The position numbers and the translations under genes were made by a program. From Liolophura sinensis (Eukaryota > Mollusca > Polyplacophora > Chitonida > Chitonidae), in the NCBI RefSeq assembly GCF_032854445.1, contig NC_088307.1, forward strand, positions 8,382,017 through 8,446,016: DNA of 64,000 bases, read 5' to 3'. The notes under the pieces were generated by a model. That model made no database searches, was not told where the DNA came from, and saw only the letters and a program-made list of their open reading frames with translations. The first letter of the stretch is position 1; each line of letters begins with the position of its first letter. Below are positions 27,374 to 39,300 of the stretch, piece by piece.

Positions 27374-30300
27374 AAGCCTGTATTCTAAGCTGTTTTGATC
27401 AATATGATGGGTTAATGTTAGTCTGTGGCTAGTGAGCAGTTATTGGCACAGTAAAGGCAGGACCATAATAGTATCAAGGCATTGTTGGTTTGGCTTGCAT
27501 GTACATGAAGCTTTTTTAGCCTTGGCAGTTTTATAATAAGGCCAGGTGTGGAAAATGATTTGGGGTAAATTATTAAACAAATGTTTGCAATTGTTGATAT
27601 GACTTTTCAAGGTTGTAAGCACCAGCACTGTTGTAGTTGAAGAGCTGTTGTAAAGTAAACAGCTCAGTCGTTCAGTGTAGTGCTGCATGTAACAATAAAT
27701 CATAGCGAGTGCTGCACGTAACAATAAATCATAGTGAAAACAATGTACATGTATTTGCACATGTATTTACAAGGTATAAAGATTATATAGGTATGTGTTT
27801 CAATACATTATATATGTTGATATGAGTGTAGAATGCTGTAGGTTACTGTGGATTGCTTTTTTCACTTCCCTGGTTTGGCTGTTAAGTAATATATATATAT
27901 ATATACACACATACACACACATGTGTAATTTTAAGAATAAGGTGCCAATTTTCAGTGTGGAATTACCCACTTCCTGAATATATATTTTCACCTCGACTGA
28001 TTCATTTATTGATTTGAACATGATTGACCTATACAGGGTCACGTCCGTGGGTCACAAATGCCATTAAGCTCACACTGTTAGGGGTGGGTGAAAGCTTTTC
28101 TCTCCTCCATATCAGACAAGATGCCACATCACTTGGCATCGTTTCACCTGACTTTTTTCCAGGGATGTAAATATCCTCTCAAGGTCACCCTTGTGTCCTT
28201 GCCAGGTTTTGTCCACTCTTTCTCCAATGTAATTTATTTCCATAAATCCATCCCATAATTCTTTTACCTCTATACGTGCCGACACGGTAACAGCCGTAAA
28301 AACCGTTATTGATTAAAAGCGCTCTCTCCTATGAGCGGGTTTCTAAAGCCGTATTGGGCTTGATGTGTCCGAGAATAGAAAGCACAATGAACAAAGATGA
28401 ATGCGCAGGAGTCTGAAGGGAGTCCGATGAAAACATCACTGTTGACAGGTGGCTGCTATAAATAATTGTCTTTTTGGTCTTATAACACACCTGAACTTGA
28501 ATTCCTTTTAATTAAGGGTGCCTGTGCAGCAATGTTTACAGCTGTGATCCCCTACCCACGTGACACAACGCTGTCTACAATATAAATGGAGATGCAGCTA
28601 TGTAACTCATGGTGCACATATGCATGGATATGTTCATGTGTAATAAAGGTGGTTCCGGTAACTACATAATGTGACTTGGTATGTTCAGTAATGAGGAAGT
28701 ATTCCTTTGATACTGGAAACCACATATTTTACAGCAACTGTACAGCGTTCATGTACAAATATGGAGATCATATACATAAGTGTCTGCACCTAAATGCCAG
28801 TGCGTTGTATCAGCGTTGATCGTGGCCTCATTTCTCTAACTTTTCACATACTTGTATCTTACATATGTACTTATTACAGTGCTATGGCATTGAATGGTTA
28901 TTTAGTAACTTTTTTCGGAAGTCTTTGGCCGAAAAATAAATTCTCTGTTGATCCAATTGATTTAAGCATCCTTTGTTATTTTAAGGCATTATTTTATAAT
29001 GGACAGACCGTGTACAGTTGTTTGTGTGTTCTTACATGATTTTCATTGGAGCTTGACCAGCAGGTGCAAATTTGTGTGTGACAGATAGGAAAGCTTATCA
29101 ACCAGAGGTGCCTGGTTTACTCTTAGTTTCTGCCAACCACCAAAGTGTCAGTGTCTGAGTGAAGTTTTTTTGAATGTTAAGCACAAAAAACTAACCCTCC
29201 CTGGAAATAATTTAAACAGAAAATCTCCACTTCCAAGTTTGAATAACTTTTATGTTGTTGGTCTGCTGTTACTTTAAATTCTGATTGGAATTTTTTAAAT
29301 ATCTACCACTTCTGCAGGGTGTTCTAGGGCTTGAAAATGTGGAGAAAAGGGTTTAGTCAGTGCATATGCAGTAAATAAGTTTTATATATAAGAGTTTTTT
29401 TATATATAAGAGTCCAAACAGCAAGTAAATGGTGATTATTTCAGGAAATCCTGTTCATAATAATTGTTTTTTGTTTCTTCCGCAGTGATCCTGACATTTG
29501 TGAACTGTGCTGACGTGAAGTGGGCCACAAGGATTCAGGACATCTTCACCTTCGCCAAGGTCGCGGCTCTCATCTTGATCATAATCACAGGCTTCGTCCA
29601 GCTTGGAAAAGGTAAGCCACTGTCAAAATTACACCTACAAGTATGTGTACAGTCACAGGGCCAAATACAAGGATGTTTTGATACCTTTTAAGACACCGAC
29701 TGTCAAAATTATATCAACACATTCGTTGTCAAAATTACACCTATACAGTCACTGTCAAAATTATACCTGTACAGTCACTGTCAGAATTACACCTATACAG
29801 TTGCTGTCAACATTGAACCTATACAGTTGTTGTCAAAATTGCACCTAGACAGGCACTGTCCAAATTACACCTGTACAGTCACTGTCCATATTACACCTGT
29901 ACAGTCACTGTCCATATTACACCTGTACAATCACTGTCCAAATGACACCTATACACTCAGTGTCAAAATTACACCTACAGAGACAGTCACAGGGCTGAAT
30001 ACAAGGAAATTTTGCTACCCTTTACAAGTGCCAAAATTACAGTGTACCCTAAAAGCCCAAAATAGAGATTATTGCCTGATAAATTTGACTCAAATGTTCG
30101 GAAAGTTTCTCTATATCTATCTATGTGTACTGATTGTACAAATGTTTATGAGTAATTTCCTCACTATAATTTGCTCTATACTACACTAGTTAGAGTTTTC
30201 TTAACGGCTGAAAATAATTTAGCCCCAATGAACCTGCTAAAAGGGTGTCCAAATGAGAAAACTGTATTTGACCGCGAGTCACTAACTGTCCAAATTACAC

Positions 30301-33300
30301 CTGTAATTGATTACTTAAGTCTCTTTGGTGAAAATTCATTCATAATTTTGAGAAAAAAAATTTCAGAAATACCCTGTCAGGACTTGAACTACTTACTGCA
30401 TTGATTGTTAAGCTATTCTGTGTAATCACTAATAAAACACACAGTGCACAGGTACCTTGTCATTTGTATGAACAGCATTCATGAATTCCCTGGACAGGAA
30501 ACTTAGAAGCCCATAATCAGGTGACCTGGTTTCACACAGTCTTCTCGTTACATGAATGACCCATGTTAAAAGATAGGAGACCAAACATCTCACTGGTCAA
30601 GAAACACACTGTAACGTTAGTATAGAGCTTATTGTTGCAGCTATTAGACTGGGTGAACATAGGTATTGCCAAGGTTGTTTTCCGCTTCAGTAAAGACCAT
30701 GTACATGTAATTATAGGTGAATAAAGCAACAATTCAAAAGTTATTGCTCCTCTCCAAAACAGACATTGGTCACTTGCTTAAATACAAAGCTTGGGGAGGG
30801 GGGGGCACATGTACATTACCCACGAAAAAAGATCTCATTTTGACCTTGGCTTTGTCATTCTGATCAGGATAAGATGATGGTGTTTTTAACTCCCATGGGG
30901 GCATGACATACATGTCTATTTATCTGCATTATTAAACTCAGGTCTGCTGTGTACATATTTCTATTATCTTCTCTATCTTCTCTCCAGTGTTAATCTTCCC
31001 CCACCCACCCACCCCCCGGCTATGTGTGAATTGTGGTGATGTAATGCTAAGAGGATGATTACGATGTATGCAAGTAGGCGTGAAACTCATGTTTAAGACA
31101 TAAGCACGCTTCAGGGCTAGATTATCGTGTTATCAGATAAACTTGTGTGTACAGTTCGGTCATTTAAAAGAAAAGTTTGTCATTTACGTGTACAATTATA
31201 AGTCAGGTTGAAGTGAGATTTTGCATAACCTTGAACTCCATGATCCATTTCTTTCTTTTTTTTTTCTTTTTTTTTTTTTGTGACATTTGTGATAAAAGTA
31301 TAATGGAGGTACACAGGTACCGGGTTGGCCTTTTAGAAAATAAAGAACATAGAATGGCCCACATATTTCCAGATGTCACATTTATAGATACCTGATACAA
31401 GCACTTTTACAAGTGCTGTATTTGTCCTAAAATATACCCTGAAAACTTAATTAAAGTGACAAAATCTTAGTTTTGGGGAGACAGAAACATTTTCTGGGAG
31501 GAGTTTGTATGATCCTACCATCCAATAAACCCATTGAAACCTTTTCTAAGAGCAGAAAAATTCTCAAAATCAGGCAAACAGATTAAATCAGTCTTGCGTG
31601 AAATTTTAAGTCAAGTACAATATGTCATCGTCAGATTTTTCAGTTCAACACATTGTGGTTATATTGCTATAAATATTCAACTTTTTCTAAAGCGCTTTTT
31701 TCAGGGCAATTTATACATGTAATCACTATGAAAGTAACCTTAAAAATAATTTGTTTGTGTCACTAAAATTCTAGCTTCATAAAACTGTGCAAATTATTTC
31801 TTTACACCCCATAGTATGTTTCAAAATATTTATCGCAGATTAGGTGGACATGATTGAAGAATTGGGGTGGATGAATTTGCCCTCCAGGCATTCAGGCACA
31901 CTGACATATGTATGTATGGACATTTATTTACATGCATATGTACAGTATGCTTGAGTGCTGGTTAAAATTTTCATGTTTTCTTCCCAGAAATTTACACTAG
32001 AGGTAACCACATTTTTTGTGTGTGTGAAAGTGCATCATGTCTGGTATGTTTCAGACTTCATAATTTCCAACTGTTTCACATCAACTTAGGCACTTACCGG
32101 AACTGTATTGTGTTAATGTACACAAAACTACATGTATTAAATATCAGGTTTTTCATTTAGAATTGGAGGAGGAGGAGGACAGAGTTCAAAAGTAGGCAGA
32201 TGAATTGAAAGTAATAATGTTACAGTTACTATTGATTTAAGTAGTAAGAGTATTCAAAGTAGGCAGCTACATGGACGGTAGTGGACAGCTGTCTGCAGCC
32301 TGCTATGGGGATGGCAGTAGACGGCTGTCTGCAGCCTGCTATGGGAACGGCAGTAGTCAGCTGTCTTACAGCCTGCTTCGGGGACGGCAGTAGACAGCCG
32401 TCTGCAGCCTGCTATGGGGACGGCAGTAGACAGCTGTCTTACAGCCTGCTATGGGGACAGCAGTAGACAGCTGTCTGCAGCATGCTACGGGGACGGCAGT
32501 AGACAGCTGTCTTACAGCCAGCTATGGGGATGGCAGTAGACAGCCATCTGCAGCCTGCTACGGGGATAGCAGTAGTCAGCTGTCTTACAGCGTGCTACGT
32601 GGACGGCAGTAGACAGCTGTCTGCAGCCTGCTACGGGGATGGCAGTAGACAGCCGTCTGCAGCCTGCTACGAGGACGGCAGTAGTCAGCCGTCTTATAGC
32701 CTGCTACGGGGACAGCAGTAGTCAGCTGTCTTACAGGGTGCTAAGGGGACGGCAGTAGACAGCTGTCTGCAGCCTGCTATGGGGACGGCAGTAGATAGCT
32801 GTCTGCAGCGTGCTACTTGCCCTTTTTGAACACCCTGAATATACTGCTCTAATCTGCAGAATATGTACAGGTGGGGTACATGTATCTTGTACTGTACAGT
32901 ACATAAAACCTGATTTAGTGTGTCTAAAAAATGACATAAGTTTTGAGAGAGTATTTACAAACTCAGATGGTTTAAAATTACTATGATGTATGCTTAAGAG
33001 CATCAGGTACAAAGAAATTGCTGTACATATATAATTTGAACATGACTGGAATGTTTACAATCGTATACTAACTTCAGTCATATTTGCCATTCGTAATGGG
33101 GGCAGAGTGATTATCACGTTAGAGGAACACACTGATTCCAGAGCCCCTATGTGGTCCTATCTGATCGCACATGGGAAGGCCTATCAGCAGCCTGCGTTTG
33201 GCAGTAGGTGCCCCTCCCCTCTCTCCTCCAATCAAAACAAATCAATTAAGTAAATGATTAATTCTGATGGGGCGCCAGAATTAAACTTGTGTATACATAT

Positions 33301-36300
33301 GTATTACATCCCGTGTAGTTGTCTGGGTTTGGAGTGAAAAGAAGAAAAAAAACTTCTTAAAATAAAAAAACGGAATGATATTTTTCTATTAATGCACTCA
33401 CTAAAAACTCAGTGAGCAAGTAAACATTGTACTGCATGTTATCTGGCTTGTAAAGTGGATGGCAAATTCCTTGAACAAACAATTGCTGGCAGTAACAGAC
33501 GAATGGCAAATGTCAACACGTCTTTATGAGACAAGAAGTGAACAGCAAGTACATGTAGTCCAATTTCTAATTACACTGTACCAAGACTACAAGTCCACTT
33601 GTCTGACAGGATATTACTGAATGTTGAAAACGGATGAGATTGTAATTAATTTGTTGTAATTAAAGCGAAGCAAGTTTGATTGATATGTCCCAGGGTTTTA
33701 ATGACCAGCCCAGCTCTGTTTAAAGCCAGCTAACAATCCTCGAGATTCTGCTGGTTTCCTCTGCTCTCGGGGCTTTGCTGGCGATAAGTGGCGGACGGAC
33801 ATACATGTAGGTCTTAAATCTGTTCAGGTGATCTTCATGAAATTTGTACCCCAATTCCTCAACCTTTTCCCATATGAAAGAGAAACTTTCAGCACAATTC
33901 ATGCACACTTTCAGTTTGATTTTGGAGACAAAGCTGTATTGGTTGGGTTGGCCAGTTTCAGGGCTTCGTGAAACTATAATGTGGGGGTGCCAGGATAATG
34001 CCTTAAGAACATGCTTGAATACACCTTGCAAATATGCGAAAAGGTTGAAGAATTACAGTAAGCATTTTTACCGCTTTGCCAGTCACTCACATGTAGAGCT
34101 TATATGCAGGTGAAAGTCTGTGTTGTGTGCAAGTCAAATAAATATGTGCTAGTGGGATAATTGAGGATAACTCTTGTCGGGTCGTACGCTCACAAAGCCA
34201 CACCTTTTTCTCTGTAGAAAATCGTTACTGCCATATTTCATTTGGCATTTTGCCAGCAAGGTGTTTTGGTGTTTAGATGAAAGTCGTAGTCTGATGCAAT
34301 GAGCTTAGTTGGATGATGCAATACATTGCAGATAATAACTGTTTGTGTAAATATTTGTTACATACACACATGAACATGCATGCCTTTGTATCGGTCTGTA
34401 CAAAGAAAGAACAGTAAACCAAGTGGCAGATTCCTGTTATTTTGTCCGGAAAGGGTGATGCAATACATTGTGTTTGACCTAGAACAACTAGCCTGGTGGA
34501 AGGTGAAATGGCTCTGAAGCTCTCGCTGTACTCCTTCATAGTTCTGCTCAGAGTGGTCTTACACGGATTATTAATTAAAACCCCATATTGTTTTATCGTT
34601 AGAAAGAAACACGAGGATAAACATCAAAACTTAGACTTGAAGAAAGAGAGTAATTTAATGGAGCACTGTAAGCGCTTCAGGGCAATTTCACCTTCATGAA
34701 GGTTAAATTATCACCAGTTGGTGGGACTAGCCTGTGTAATAAGGCTAGCACTAGAATTGTACCAGATAATATTTCAACTAAGACTTGTTTTTTTGTTTTT
34801 TTTTCAATTTACCTGTCCTTGAGAGTAATTCTATTCATCTTAAAAAGGTGTTTGAAGGTTGTTTCAATTTTATAAATTTTGTCATTAAAGACAAGTGGTT
34901 GTGTAGCTGTTGCTACGAGTTATGAAGCCACGTAAGAATGTCACAAAACTTTATAAATTATTTCTTTATTTCTTTTAAATCTTTTGGAAACTCCTATAAT
35001 TCCACTTTGACTCCTGAAAGTAAATAAAAATATCCCCTGACAAAACTACAGCTTATTTGTCACCTTTTGTGCACCTGCCATTACATAGATCTTGGTAGAA
35101 CATTGGCAACACCTGTGAGCCCTGGTGGAGAACTGAGGATCTCTGACTGTCAGGTGTGCATTCTCAACAAACTAGGTGAGACGGTCAGGTGTCTGACCTC
35201 CACTAGGCCAAGTGTATTAAACACCTGGGGGGGGGGGGGTAAGTAGAGGAATGACAGATGGTGGTGGTACATGTGTCTTAACTCTTCAACCTTTCGAAAC
35301 AAAATCAGATTTGTTGAGCAGATTTGCAGAAAATTCCATAGTCCAAACAATTCAAAGTTTTATGAAATTTAAAAACTATTTTTTTAACTACATGTTTACG
35401 TTTGTGAGATTAATTTAACATTGGTTGCTGTTGTTAATTCATTGAAGCTGCAATTTTAGCAATAAACTTTGTATCATTTATAGTGAAATTACCTTTTCGA
35501 CACAGTTGAACTATTTTAATGAATGAAAAGGTTGTAAATTATACATAAAGGGTAACGAGTACTTTTAATAACCCCCCCAAAGGAAGATTCCAAAAGTCAC
35601 AATAACTTGTGACCTTGTTGTGACCTTGTGATTCTTGGGAAGAGAGGAGATGGTGGAGGATGAAGTTGTTGGAATGGTGTTAAATCAACAGGTGGTTAAG
35701 TACATGTACATATACTCCGGAAATATTGTCAGCATCCTGTGCATAGGTCACAGGGTGTTAAAGCCAGCCGTAAAATATGACAGGGTTAATGAACGTTCCC
35801 AGGGGTCAGATGTTTTTAAATTGAGGGTGAGGTATTCATGTACTGTTAAGCAAAAACTACTTGGCTTCTGAATTAACATGCCCCAAGGTCATGTACATGT
35901 CATCAACGTACCACAAGGTACGCGGAAGAGTGGAATGTAAAAGACATACTCAAACGGAAAATTATCTGCGTTACACTTGGTTTACCCCCGGCCACTGATA
36001 AAGCTGACCCCTGTCGCATAAGTCTCAAGTATGGCATGGAGCATTGTCTGGATTCCTTTGTAGCTCTGTCTGGTTTCCTCTGCAGCTGCATCTGGATTTC
36101 CATGTAGTTTCTTTAGGTATCCTGGATAGCTCTGGTTTCCTCCATAGCTCTGACCATTTTCCTCTGTAACTCTGTCCAGTTTCCTCTGTAGCTCTGTCTG
36201 TTTTCTTCTGTCGCTCTATTCAATTACGTCTGTAGTTTTGTCAGGTTTCCTCTGTAGCTCAATTTTGTTTCCTATGTCGGTCTATTCCGTTTCCTCTGTA

Positions 36301-39300
36301 GCTCTGTCCAGTTTCCTCTGTAGCTCTGTTCAGATTCCTCCGTTGTTCTGTCCAATTTTCTCTTTAGCTCTGTCCTGTTTCCTCTGTAGATCTGTCCTGT
36401 TTCTTCTGTAGCTCTGTCTGGTTCCCTCTGGAGGTCGGTCTGGTTTCCTCTGTAGCTCTTTTCAGATTCCTCTGTAGCTGTGTACCAATAGAGTAGAAGT
36501 GAAATGTACATTCTGGAACATTGCCTAAAGCATCGCTAGTGCCAGTGGTCATGGCATGTAAGAATTATATTTTTGAACGCAGTTTTGCGTCATCAGTGAC
36601 CCCTTTTGTTTGTTTATGTTTTTCTTTTTTCACCTTTTTTAATTAATTGAAGCTAACAAAAAGTGTAGTACACAATGTAGTTAACACTGTCATGGGTTTC
36701 CCACATGCTCTGCCCAGTTTCCTCCCACCATAATTCCGGCCACCATCCTGTAAGTGAAATATTCTTGAGTACAGTGTAAAACACCAATCAAATAAATGAA
36801 CATGACTCTATGTTGAAACTTGCCAAAGATTTGTAGACTTTTTGTGCACTAGTTCTGTGCTCATTTGTGATATACATCATTGCCTAATTTGAATCAGTAC
36901 ACAATATTTCTGAATACGTATGGTGATATCTCTGAATTTCTTTGGGTCAGTAAAATATCCACCAAATGTGAAGTCAGATGGACAGGTGCAGAGAAAATAC
37001 CTAAATTACCATAAATTTCATTAACTTGCCCATTTTTCCTCAGTCTGAGAGTTGTATTCATTTTAGAAAATTTGTTTTGGAACATGGGATCATATTCTGC
37101 TGGAAAATGTAAGTTTGATCACCGAGTTTTAGCAGCATGTCTCTGAGAGGGGCTTTACACGAAGTAGATGCGTGGTAGTTGATATGGCCCTTGTTAATTG
37201 ATGCACTCCATGTTTCTGATACCTGCAACTTACAGGTGAAAAACCTGTAGCAAATGGCCATAATATGCTGCATCCTATGTCTGCTGCAGTTAGTAACCAC
37301 AGCCCATAGTACACCTATTATAATATATAACATTTAGTTTTAATGCCCAATGAAAAATGTATGTTTTCAACATGAACAGTAATGCTTTAACAGCGTGAAA
37401 CAAGAAAATTATTGCCTTTTCCATCAAATTACTTGTATCTTCGGATATAGCTGAATTATTCCCCAGAAACATAGAGCTCATTGGTTCGTAAATTTTTACG
37501 TGTAAGTTATGAGATTCCCCACATCTGATTTATCGTACGGACATCTGGGTTCCGTAAAACTGCAGTTGAGGATACATGTGTCTATTTATATGGAAACAAA
37601 CAGGATAGTTTCTGCAATTTTCTTGGATAATTTTGATCTTTAGCCATGTAAAATTTTAAATATTTGGTGTATTATTTGGCCATTTCCAGATTTTTAACAG
37701 TTCTCAGCTTGTTTTACCTTCAGTGTTGAAAGCACATACAGGTGTATTTCCATGTACGGATTGGATGCTGCGCTGTAGCATGCTGTCCCGTCAGACAAGG
37801 TTTAATTCAGAGCTCTCCACTCACTGCCATTGATATTGATTTTCTAAGGGGTTATTTTAGAGGGGATTTTATGTGAATGATGTATTTATATCCCAAGGGC
37901 AGATGGAGGTATTGAGTGATTCTAAGTGGGGTACAATCTGAATCTGTTGTCAGGAAGTGACCCCCCGGGGGGCTATCCACTGCCAAGTCATAAGATACTT
38001 ATCATAGCCCATACTACATGTTAGCTAAGCACATATCCATGGCTGAGTGTGAAGATGATCATTATGACCAGAGCGTGTGATACATGTATTGACCATCAAG
38101 GATATATGCATTGCCAAGGGAAGAGATGCAGCTGATTCCAAATTATGGAATAGGTGCGTCAAGAGGTCATTACTGTTACAGGTGAGGAGGGTATTCTTAG
38201 TGACCTTATTACTTGTCACAGAAAGGATTTTAGAACTCATAATGAGAGAGCGGGTACATTACAATTACATGTATTTGCCTTGCAGTCACTAAGACACACT
38301 AATTGTAGGTTCAAGTCTGGCCTTGGACAAGTGATTTGCAGTTTTCGCCTCTCTCACTGCGTGTGGGACTTCTTGATAACAAGTGATGGGCAGCACTTTT
38401 TTGGTCATTTGCACTGTCTTATGATTGCATCCAAAGGATGTGCATAACTGTGCGTCACATGTGGGAAAGTTCATCAGTAACTCGCCAAAGGTCAGTGGTT
38501 TACATCAGGCACTCCAGTTTCCTCTACCAAAAAAACCTGACCATCATCGTATAAGTGAAAAGTTCTTGAGTATAGCAGCTGTGAAATGAGTGATTATTTC
38601 TCACCCCCATTGTTGTTGTAGGTGAGACAGAACATTTCCAGAATGCGTTTGAAGACACGACCACTGATATTAGTCGAGCAGCTCTGGCATTTTACTCAGG
38701 GTTATTTGCCTATAATGGATGGTGAGTGGATTTCACGCTTATCTAATTTGCATATACTAAGTTTGGACCTCACTCAAACCAATATTTTTACAGCTTTTTT
38801 TCACTTTCAGAAACCGTATAATTTCAACACATTCCTTGGCTTGCTATTCTATCAAGAGAATATTTTTGGCTTCTGTGGGTATTTTTTCCTGAAGATACGG
38901 AATTTTTTCCGTGCTCTTTGAATTTTTTTATTGTTATTACTGTACAGTGTGCGCTTTTTATTTCCAGGAATTACCTGAACTTTGTCATTGAAGAGTTGCA
39001 GAACCCTTACAAGTAAGACCTTACAAGTTTAAGTAAAGAAAGATGTCAGGTTTTGTTTTTTTTCCTTTGCTCAGAGACTCGGTTATCAGGTGTACACAAC
39101 TATTCATAAAAAGCATGATGCTTGTGAAATGCTGATTTGGTTTACAATTATCTATATTAACATTCAGCATCACAACCACAAATAAACAATGTGTTTAGTT
39201 GACCCTTACCAATTCAGCATCACAACCACACATAAACAATGTGTTTAGTTGACCCTTACCAATTCAGCATCACAACCACACATAAACAATGTGTTTAGTT

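Larger units (their letters stand above)
15097..29485. other. Transporter intron 1 (14.4 kb)
   Basis: The intron opens with GTAAGTAT and closes with TTTCTTCCGCAG. It holds SINE copies, small inverted-repeat elements, several minisatellites and AT microsatellites, listed separately. No further exon was recognised. The 28060-28620 part is less AT-rich and of higher complexity than its surroundings. Confidence 0.8.
29612..38621. other. Transporter intron 2 (9.0 kb)
   Basis: The intron runs from GTAAGC to TTGTTGTTGTAG. Its content is mostly repeats, listed separately. Between them the DNA is AT-rich and no exon was recognised. Confidence 0.8.
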
